Source: Eleginops maclovinus
Lineage: Eukaryota; Chordata; Actinopteri; Perciformes; Eleginopidae
Assembly: GCF_036324505.1 (NCBI RefSeq)
Contig: NC_086354.1
Span: forward strand, 19,220,707-19,284,706
DNA: 64,000 bases
Direction of reading: 5' to 3'
Below the pieces are notes generated by a model that did not search any database, was not told the origin of the DNA, and saw only the letters and a program-made list of their open reading frames with translations. This document shows, in pieces, positions 56,100-64,000 of the stretch (positions are counted from its first letter, which is position 1; the number at the start of each line of letters is the position of its first letter). A program made the position numbers and the translations under genes.

Positions 56100-56240
56100 A
56101 ATGTGTGCACTTGTTCTTCCTGAAGCATCCTCACTGTGTCTCCTTAATATTGGACATTGTTGGAATATATATTTCATATCTTGCCTTTCCGTGGGAATAA
56201 ACTGAAACTTGCTGCTGCTGCTGCTTTATTTCAACACCAG
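56100..56240 (+). other. arhgef18: probable untranslated first exon of arhgef18
   Basis: A short stretch with a CTG run (GCTGCTGCTGCTGCT, about 56211-56225) ends in CACCAG and a strong donor GTGAGTGG at 56241. A YY1-like ATGGCGG word follows at 56271, and a TAACGTTAGC word lies at 56604. No long ORF is present, so the exon would be 5' UTR. The exon start is a guess. Confidence 0.4.
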
Positions 56241-57399
56241 GTGAGTGGAAATGATACATTAATTGTTAACATGGCGGACAAACAAGTGGATAAACGGCCG
56301 TTGATTAATGTTAAAATGTGTTAGCAACGTAAATTAGCATGTTTTTGTTAGCATAGGTGAAGGTTAGCTACCTTTACTAGCTAACTAACTTTATAAAGCA
56401 TGATGAAAACAAAAGCTGTTTCCTCTTAGTGTTTTCTTATTTAACTCGACATGTCATGGACAACTCCCACTAATTTGTTACTTTAACTTTAACCAGCAGA
56501 GGTTAATAGATAACGACTTGTAATGTGACGTTGCCGTCGTCGGTTTAGTGACGTTATGAAAGTTAGCTAAGGAAACGTCTTTTTCACTTGATTTGTCAAC
56601 TGGTAACGTTAGCCATGGGAAGCACAGGTAGCTAATAAGTAGCCACCTGCTGTCGACCCCTTCTCAACTCTGGACTGGCTAGTTTTATCTGCTGAAACTG
56701 ACAAAGCATTATAGCGTTATAGTGGCTAATGTTAATGTTAGGAATTCAGGTCAGTAGCTCTCACCTGTCGGATTCCTCACATACCCTACCGTTGATAACA
56801 CACATTACCTTACAGTAAAACTGGTAATTATCTGCTTAAAAACGCCCCAAGATGACACAATGTTTTAGTTGTAACAGTAAATATCCAGTCCTTATGGCTC
56901 AATCACATTATTGTTAGGTAATTCAACTATAATTGTTGGGTACATGTCAAAATGCTAATGAAGAATGGACAGCTTACATGAATTATAGTAAAAGAGCTTA
57001 AATGTGTTGGTAAACAAGGTCATTTATGGAGGTTATTGGTTAAGAGACTAGATTCTTTTGACAGTCTCATATGGGTACAATTAGAAAGTGCTGTAAGTTA
57101 CACAGGGCTCACACTGCAATGCATGCACACTACATCACTTTTGGTAAAGGGTAGGAGCCCCCTGTTCATTCTGACAGAAACAGATTGGCATGCATTTTAC
57201 ACACTACACAGACGGTATTGAGAAGGGAATGAGCAAACTGTGTCAAGGCTGGTTGATGTAATGGCATTATTTGTTATTCATTATGCCTTTTGCTTCAGCA
57301 TTTTGTGTATTAAACAAATCCTTCTGTGATCATGTGAAACAACTACCCCCCAGGGTTTATCAGAAACAAGAGCATTTCACACCACTGTTTTCTTTGTAT

Positions 57400-57608
57400 C
57401 AGTTCTATTGAATAGAGATGTATATATTGTACATCTTTACATCTCTATTGTTGTTATTGTATTCTTCTCTCTTTTTCCACAATTTATTTATCTTATTTGC
57501 ACCATGTATGTTGCGTTGTTGGAGGAGCCTGGGATATAAGATTTTCATTGTCAACATACGTTGTATATGCAGTGCATATGACCAATAAAACCTTTGAACC
57601 TTGAACCT
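57400..57608 (+). mobile_element. LINE 3' tail ending in TTGAACC repeats
   Basis: The sequence GGAGCCTGGGATATAAGATT, then a CCAATAAAACC stretch, ends in two tandem TTGAACC units (57594-57607). This is the 3' end typical of L2/Maui-type fish LINEs. The left limit is estimated. Confidence 0.5.
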
Positions 57609-60414
57609 ATTGTGTGAAGGGTAATGTTTCTCGGATTATAACCGTCGATTAGCCTGGTCTCAGTTGTCTTGTCATGAAGAAACATCAACAGCTCTCACTT
57701 GTTTTAATAGTCTTCTAATAGTTGTGGTGTCGAAGTGATTTAAGGCCCCTGTCTTTCTCAGTGAAACTACTCTCCACACATAATGCATTTAGCAGTTTTT
57801 CCTTTCTGTCTCACAGTCCTCTGCAGGATACTTGGCAGACTTGCTGGTCTTGTTTTGTCTCTAGCAGGGAATGACCTGTATTTCATGCTGCTCTGTTCCC
57901 TTTCCACCCTGTGTGTGTGAATCATTTGAGGTGTGGCTGTCACTCACAACAAGGGGCTTAACCCTGCAACAGCTAGCTAATACCATACAAGGAAGCTTAG
58001 AAACATGTTCATAAAGAAAGTAATGTGATGCAGGTGCCTTGAAAAGAGTGCTTAACCCTGGGCCTCACTTTGAAAGAGTTGCGTTGATGCCCTTAGAGAA
58101 CAACAATGACTACGTAGACAAAAATAACTATAATTATAAATACTATGTTGCTGGTCACCACTTCCAAATATTACATATTTTTCAGTATTGTATTTATAGT
58201 ATGTTGACATAATGCAACTGCTGTTGTTTTTTAATGGAAAACAAATGTATACTAGATTTTTATTTTACAGCCTGGGATAAACCATTGATTTGGCATGTGT
58301 TTGTGTAGTCAGATTTAAAACGGAAAAGAAAAGGATAACATGAAATAAGTGGCTCTATCTTATCGCAAATATCTTTATTTGGGAGTATTGTAATACAAAC
58401 TGGGGCATTGTGATTCCCCCCCATGATTTTGATGACCCAACAAGAAATGTGTGGGCAAAGGTAGAGCAGAATAGATCTAAAGAGTATCAAGATTCGAGAC
58501 TAGATTACAGCAAATAACCACTAATTTATTGAATATCTGGCATTTTTATGCATGCTAAACTCCATGTCTTAGCCCTGGCAACTTATTTTTTTCTGGTTGG
58601 TCTGTCTGTCTGTCGTTTCACCTCTTTATTCCATAATAAAGAATTATCTCCAGAGCTGTTAGACATGTACATGTTGCTATTGTCATCTGTGTCGTAATGT
58701 AAACATCACAGCTTGGCATTGTTATTGTGAGCTTGTTTGCATGGTGACATTTGCATTAGCTCAAGGCACTTCTATGCTTGTGTCTTCTTCAATTCACTGC
58801 TGTACGGAATTAATAGAATATCACAATTGTAAGTGGTATAATAAAAAACCAAACACCCACCTCCAGGAGCATACTGGATCTATTATGAATCTAAGGTTTT
58901 ATAAGCCTTTCTAAGCAGTTATTTGCAAACACTGATACTATAGTTTCTACTCTTCTGTAAGACATGTCGGAGTAGAACAGGTCAGCCAGAGGCTAGCAGA
59001 AAGCTCCTGTGTGACTTTGTGTCCCAACTTCTTTAGTCAAACAGCTATGTGTTTGTTTTAGGTGTGTCTGACTTTTAACAGCTGCTGCTTTGATGCTATT
59101 AGAATGCAGTTTGTACCGTAGTTCTAGCAGTTGCGGCTTTATTTATGCATTGTTTATTTGTTTAGTATGATTTACGTTACCACATGCATTATAGAACTGT
59201 TTACGGTCTTATTTGCCTCAAGCTTTGCTACTGCTGCATTGAAGGTAGGTGGAGGCCTTAGTACTCAACAGTGGGTCGGTCTCATTGACTCTCATTAGCA
59301 TGCACACACATACAGACCCTCAGACACAGGCAGCAGGGTCACTGAGGGCCTTTGCACTAACACAGGACACACACCGCTCTCTGTCCGACTAAGCACCTAA
59401 TTCACTCAGACTGTGACTAGAGAGCCTTCAATGTCAGTTTTGTTCTGCATTTTCTGCTCCTGTTTTTATCCTCCACTTTAAAAGGGTTTTCCCCTTTTTT
59501 TTTTTACCAGTGTCACGAGGAAACGCGGAACACAATAATATAAAAAAAAAGGTGAGCCACTCTTGGTTACAGACAGAGATTGTTTTTCTTCAGAGTCATT
59601 CAAAAACAGAAATGAGGAACGGTTTTTCTTCAAAGCTGGATTTGAAAGGATGTGTCAGTCATAGGATTAATATGGCGTCTCCCCACACCCCATTCAGCAG
59701 AGACGTGCATCACAGAGTCACAAGGAAATGCTGAAAATATTAAGGCTTGTTGACATTCATGTCTAGTGATGTCTCATTAAAGTCCAAAAGGATGTTGGCT
59801 AGTGCACCTGTTTCCCTTTAATGAATTGTGTCATTTTTATTACAGCTGTTTTTTTCTTCGTAGTTTTTGGTTATTGTGTGTTTGTCTTAGGGCTGGTCTG
59901 ACTTGAGCTGTGCTGTCGCAGTTTGTCAAACCAGTTCCCGCTTGTTTTGTCAGATTTAGCACCATGAAATTCACTCTCTCTCTCTACTGTTTCTTTTGGA
60001 GGTAACCTTTCTGGCTGAGGGCTTGTGAGCCAGCAAAGACCTTTCAGGAACAAACAAGGTATGTTTATTTGCACTTCCTGTTAAGAAATACACTCTTAAT
60101 CCTGTAAAACCTCATTGCTTCTAATGTGGTGCCGGCCGGGCAAGGATCTGTCAGTGTTACTGTCCTGTGAGGATGTGTTCATGTTATACAGAAAATCTGA
60201 TTGAAGGTTATTTTTACACATTAAAATAATCTGATTTGTAGAACACAGCTCAATTTATTGCGATCTTAGTTTGATATCAATAAATTGTAGATGCATGTCA
60301 AATCAAATTTTCAATTATTCTTCATATTTTGAATTATTTTTAGTTAAAGGGGAGGAGAAGGTTCCAGTGTTTTCTGCCTTGACTTTGGAAATTATCAACC
60401 CACTCTTGGATCTA

Positions 60415-60601
60415 CAGTGCTCAGCGCAAATGAGTAAACCCCTTTCGAAGTAACATTTTAAACAATATCTCAATGAACACAAAATCATTTTCCAAAATGT
60501 TGACAAGACTTAAGTTTTATATAACATCTGTTTAACTAAAGTTAATAATATAACTTAGATTACACAGTTTTACTCAAATAAGGGTGATGCAAAAATGAGT
60601 A
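60415..60601 (+). repeat. left inverted repeat of the Tc1-like element
   Basis: Pairs with 61748-61957 in reverse complement over nearly its full length with scattered mismatches and small indels. Contains the outer and inner direct repeats. Confidence 0.85.
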
Positions 60602-60760
60602 AAGTCTGGAGCAAAGCTAAATTTTAGACTACAAATGTCTAATTTGACAATAATCAACCACAGGTGAGTCTAATTATTCATTACACAGGTGTCCAGCAGA
60701 CCGTTGACTATAAAAGGGTGTTACTTAAAGAAAACCCCTTCCCATTTCATGTTGTTAACA

Positions 60761-61723
60761 ATGGCAGAGAAAGAAAAATTCTTTACACTACAAAGGTGAA
60801 GGCTACAAGAAGGTCAGCAAAGCTTTACTTATCAGTCAGAATACTGCAGCAAAAGTGCTACAAAAACTTAAAAAAGATGGAACTGCAACCATCTCACAGA
60901 GACGTCCAGGTCGTCCACGGAAGTTGACACCTCGACAGGAGCGTCTTCTGATGAGAAGGTTGGAAGAAAACCGGCATGGAATTTGACTGCAGTTATCCAA
61001 GGAAGTAGAAAGCCAAACTGGGGTGACTATTTCCCGTGACACAATACGGCGTACACTGCAGAGGAATGGCATGCATGGGTGCCGTCCACGAAGGAAGCCT
61101 CTCCTAAAGCCCAGGCACAAAAAAGCCCGCCTAGAGTTTGCCAGGGCCCATGCTGACAAAGATGAAGACTACTGGGACTCTATACTCTGGAGTGATGAGA
61201 CCAAGATAAATGTTTTGGGAACTGATGGCTTCAAAGCTGTATGGCGTCGCAAAGGTGAGGAATACAATAAGAAAAATGCATGGTGCCCACAGTGAAACAT
61301 GGGGGTGGCAGTGTCCTTATGTAGGGTTGCATGAGTGCTGCTGGTGTCGGGGAGCTGCGTTTCATTGATGGCATCATGAATTCACAGATGTACTGCTCTA
61401 TACTGAAAGAGAAGATGCTACCATCACTCCCTGCCCTTAGTCGTCGTGCACTTCTCCTACATGACAATGATCCTAGTCACACATCTAAGGCCACTGTTGG
61501 ATTTTCTGATGAAGAACAGGGTGAAAGTGATTCAGTGGCCAAGTATGTCTCCTGATCTGAACCCAATTGAACACCTATGGGGAATTCTGAAGAGACGAGT
61601 TGAGCATCACTCTCCATCCAGCATCCGGTCCCTAAAAGAGGTCATTCTTGAAGAATGGAAAAAAGATTGCCTAGAAGACTTAGTGCTGTCATTAAAAATC
61701 ATGGAGGCCACACAAAGTACTAG
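60761..61723 (+). pseudogene. broken Tc1-like transposase
   Basis: Cut-and-paste DDE transposase remnant. It starts MAEKE at 60761 and would end GGHTKY and TAG at 61721. In order one can read the helix-turn-helix region ([14 protein letters not shown] at about 61026), WSDETKI with the first catalytic Asp (about 61190), LLHDNDPSHTSKA with the second, and DLNPIEHLWGILKRR with the third acidic site. It is disrupted by an in-frame TGA at 60984, a frameshift near 61290, a TAG at 61322 where Tc1 proteins usually have Trp, and further frame changes near the end. It cannot make a full protein. Confidence 0.9.
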
Positions 61724-61747
61724 ATGTAGTAGTTTTTGTTGTGGGGT

Positions 61748-61957
61748 GTACTCTTTTTTGCATTGTCCTTATTTGAGTAAAACTGAAAAATGTGTAATCT
61801 AAGTTATATGATTAACCTTACTTTCAAGTTATAAGTTAAACAGATGTTCTATAAAACTTGGTCTTGTCAACATTTTGAAAATGGTTTTTGTGTTCATTGA
61901 GATATTGTTTAAAATGTTACTTTTCAAAGGGGGTGTACTCATTTACGCTGAGCACTG
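61748..61957 (-). repeat. right inverted repeat of the Tc1-like element
   Basis: Reverse-complement partner of 60415-60601. It is about 20 bp longer because of small insertions near the inner part. Confidence 0.85.
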
Positions 61958-62290
61958 TATGTATATGTTTTCCGATTGTAAATAAATGTTATGGCATGTT
62001 TGGACAAATCCAGAATTCCACGTGTTTTACATACAGAAAATTGAAATACTGTCTCTGGCAGTCTCACAGTGCAAATATAAAAGGACATATAACATAAAAA
62101 ATTCATCCATATTGCGTAAAAAAAAAAAAATGCAAACCTGCAAGTTTAAACCTTCTTCCTCTAAACCTGTCCGCTTTTCTTTGAAAAATGTCTTTCTGTC
62201 TTTGTTACTCGGTCTGTTTATCTCTCTCTCTATCAGCTCTGGGGAGAGAGTTTCTCCCCCGGCTTCCTATGGCCATGCCTGCTTCATCAG

Positions 62291-62369
62291 TCCAGGAATG
62301 ACCGTCACCCCTAAAAAAAACACAGACTGCTCAACCTGATTCTTCCTTTAACAAAGGCACAAGTCCCAG
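62291..62369 (+). CDS. arhgef18: possible arhgef18 N-terminal exon, frame broken by an A8 run
   Basis: Lies between an acceptor (CTTCATCAG, ending 62290) and a strong donor (CCCAG/gtaggt at 62370). An ATG at 62298 reads M-T-V-T-P-K-K; human ARHGEF18 begins M-T-V-S as I remember it. After the eight-A run (62313-62320) the frame soon meets TGA at 62337. With one A fewer the frame would stay open to the donor and end in phase 2, matching the next acceptor. So this is either a sequencing or assembly indel, a real frameshift, or a 5' UTR exon with a short upstream ORF. Confidence 0.45.
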
Positions 62370-62710
62370 GTAGGTGAACATCTATTTTAAAAACACATTT
62401 TCCTTTAAGAACCTTCCGTGTGTTCAGGGACATTTACAGTAATGAAAGCTCCTTGTATAGCTGCTGACGGGAAACAAACAGTGGCATGCTTTTTCACATT
62501 CACTGCGGCCTGATAAAGAAGAGCATTACATTACCTCAACCTCAAAGTCTTGTGATGTTTCTGGTGTTTTTTACTGGCATTTCCCCCTTTTGGCTTCAAG
62601 GTAGTGTAACACTTGACATGGGATAGATTAGATCGCTTACAGTGTTTGAATGTTTGCGTGCTGATATCATTGTTACCTTATTTAGGTTTATCTCATCACA
62701 TACCAACTAG

Positions 62711-62817
62711 ATCGGATCCGGTGCAGATGGATGAGGTGGAAGGCCTGCGGTCGAAGCACTCCTCTGAAGACGCCGTGTCGCCGGCTCACTCGTTGGCTGA
62801 GCCCATCAACCTCGAAA
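62711..62817 (+). CDS. arhgef18: arhgef18 coding exon (N-terminal region)
   Basis: Exon between acceptor CCAACTAG (ending 62710) and donor CGAAAGTGAGT (62818). It encodes SDPVQMDEVEGLRS, then HSSEDAVSPAHSLAEPINLE. This aligns with the human ARHGEF18 stretch starting MDEAD and containing SLSLTSPNTES. If the upstream exon is non-coding, translation could start at the internal ATG at 62727. ARHGEF18 is a RhoA exchange factor acting at the cortex and tight junctions. It ends in phase 1, matching the next exon. Confidence 0.75.
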
Positions 62818-63387
62818 GTGAGTGGGTTGTTGATGACTGGATGAGAAGCTGCTGAAAGCTCCCTGTACCATCAACACAACACAAACACACTTTTTGTTAT
62901 TGAAACTTTGTAAAAGTTTTATCTAGTGACAGGGATTTTACTACCATGATCCTAAAATAAAATCTAATGTATAGAAAAAGTTTCATCCGTACAAAGATTA
63001 CATTTAGTATTATAAGAGAAACAAGCTTTTCAGCCAAGGCGTTTGACTGATAATAACTCATTCACAGACAGAAAATATTTCAATATGTTTATTTTTGAAG
63101 ATAACCAAATATCCTGCAACAAAACGATATGAAAACTACAGGAACATTTAACACTTGTCACGCTTTTGTGGCTTTATGGTGTTACATTTTCAAAGCACCC
63201 GCAGAAGAAGCTGAAATAACTACATTTCACCTTCATTCATACCTTCCTTTATTTTTGTAAAGAATGACATTGGAAATGGTAAAGAAAATAGCCTGTACTT
63301 GACCATTAATGAATACTCATATGAACACAGAGCCCAATACTTGTTTGGGTTATTAAAGTCCTAATGTGGCTTTCTGTGTGTTACCAG
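62818..63387 (+). other. arhgef18: arhgef18 intron between the two coding exons
   Basis: 570 bp, GT-AG, phase 1. Nothing further recognised. Confidence 0.75.
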
Positions 63388-63528
63388 ATAGCCATTATAC
63401 TTTGCTGCAAGGCGAGCTGGTGTCCGACTTCCAGAATCTGGAGGCGGAGTCGTGGAGCGTGCGAGTGGACCAGAACTACCAGAAGGCCTTGAGCAAAGAG
63501 GCTGTGAAGAGACAGGATGTCATCTACG
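63388..63528 (+). CDS. arhgef18: arhgef18 exon leading into the DH domain
   Basis: 141 nt between acceptor TTACCAG and donor TACGGTAATT; both ends phase 1. It encodes [20 protein letters not shown], then [16 protein letters not shown] and [10 protein letters not shown]. The block EAESWS..VD..Y.K...KE.VKRQDV.Y is the signature just before the Dbl-homology domain of the ARHGEF18/AKAP13/ARHGEF2/ARHGEF28 group. ARHGEF18 fits best residue by residue, and it is the INSR neighbour in human. The DH, PH and coiled-coil parts lie beyond the window. Confidence 0.85.
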
Positions 63529-63689
63529 GTAATTTCCACCAGCTACATCTGAAAACCTTTCTCATGTCAATCAGCAGCTGAAGGAGAGGAATCTTCCACA
63601 GAGATGACAGTGTCTTTCATTATGATGATGAGTAATGCTTCTTTTTAACTCGTATGACCTTTCCAACCACGCTATGATAAAAAGGAGTG

Positions 63690-64000
63690 GAAGAATATCC
63701 CTAAGTACAGTTAACCAATTACTGTACTCTTTTGAGCTACTTGAACTTTATAGAAGCATTTCCAGTTTATGCTTCTTTATATTTCTACTCCGCTTCTCTA
63801 TGGAGGCTTTAATGAACTGCCTTTTATATAACAGCTTTACCCACTTTGCAGACTTGGATTATTTATTCCTAATATAAGTCCATTTATAAAATGTAATGTG
63901 ATATAGGTTAAGCTGCACAGCAAAGTATAAAGTAGCATCTGCTTCACCTAATATTTGTCCTTCACTCATTTTAATAATAGCTCTTTAACATGCATTATTG
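63690..64000 (-). repeat. dispersed repeat, copy 3 (inverted, cut by window end)
   Basis: Reads on the opposite strand to copies 1 and 2: TTCTACTCCGCTTCT, ACTTTGCAGACTTGGATTATT and TAGGTTAAGCTGCACAGCA match the reverse complement of the family. It lies in the arhgef18 intron after 63528 and continues past the window. Confidence 0.55.

Larger units (their letters stand above)
60415..61957 (+). mobile_element. Tc1/mariner-family DNA transposon, degenerate
   Basis: 1,543 bp flanked by TA dinucleotides (60413-60414 and 61958-61959), the Tc1/mariner target-site hallmark. The outer ends match as inverted repeats (CAGTGCTCAGCG, then AAATGAGTA). Long inverted repeats run from 60415 to about 60601 and from about 61748 to 61957, each containing an outer and an inner direct repeat (GCAAATGAGTA-like and GCAAAAATGAGTA), the IR/DR layout known from Sleeping Beauty-type elements. 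A transposase remnant lies between. The element is in an intron of arhgef18. Confidence 0.93.
56241..62290 (+). other. arhgef18: arhgef18 first large intron
   Basis: About 6 kb between the probable first exon and the next probable exon. It contains a LINE tail (about 57400-57608), the Tc1-like transposon (60415-61957) and a 41-nt segment with excellent splice sites (59511-59551). The rest is unremarkable AT-rich sequence. Confidence 0.5.

Noticed and set aside
56271..56321. Short ORF from ATGGCGGAC as the arhgef18 start
   Set aside because: Stops after 16 codons (MADKQVDKRP...), with no donor in the frame before the stop; more likely a regulatory word.

Overview
The window comes from a ray-finned (teleost) fish. 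It holds a complete, intact insulin receptor gene (insr) of vertebrate exon layout and the 5' part of arhgef18 (p114RhoGEF). The rest is introns, microsatellites and repeat families I recognise from fish genomes: a Tc1-type transposon with IR/DR ends, a solo-LTR-like element, LINE tails, and a dispersed repeat ending in ...TTACATTCCACCACTG. I see no rRNA, tRNA, CRISPR or bacterial gene.

Layout. Positions 1-8300 are upstream intergenic DNA with a 439-bp solo LTR (1798-2236), a dispersed repeat, an L1-like LINE 3' end (about 3268-3856), a CTT/CGT simple repeat (4669-4807) and AT-rich DNA. insr runs on the + strand from the start codon at 9480 to the stop at 52680-52682. It has 21 coding exons joining to 4,083 nt (1,360 residues). 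A polyadenylation signal lies at 53832. Introns 1 (8.7 kb) and 2 (14.2 kb) hold most of the gene's length. After about 2 kb of intergenic DNA, arhgef18 starts on the + strand. A probable untranslated first exon ends at 56240, and coding exons lie at 62711-62817 and 63388-63528, with a possible N-terminal coding exon at 62291-62369. The gene continues past the window. A degenerate Tc1-like transposon (60415-61957) sits in its first large intron.

How the genes work. insr encodes the disulfide-linked alpha2beta2 insulin-receptor tyrosine kinase. Signal peptide, L1, Cys-rich, L2, three FnIII domains, furin site, one membrane helix, NPEY docking motif and a complete kinase domain are all readable. 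arhgef18 encodes a RhoA guanine-nucleotide exchange factor. The two genes are neighbours on human 19p13.2 too, which supports both names, but to my knowledge they are divergent there and in tandem here.

I found no convincing new biological system. The points most worth a second look are: a Val-to-Glu change in the hormone-binding alphaCT segment; the absence of exon 11; an open, length-multiple-of-3 candidate cassette exon inside the kinase (51701-51769); a CpG cluster with an in-frame ATG mini-exon in intron 18; and an A8 run that breaks a probable arhgef18 N-terminus. Exon boundaries were read by eye from splice sites, phase and similarity to the remembered human proteins; no alignment or transcript was available.
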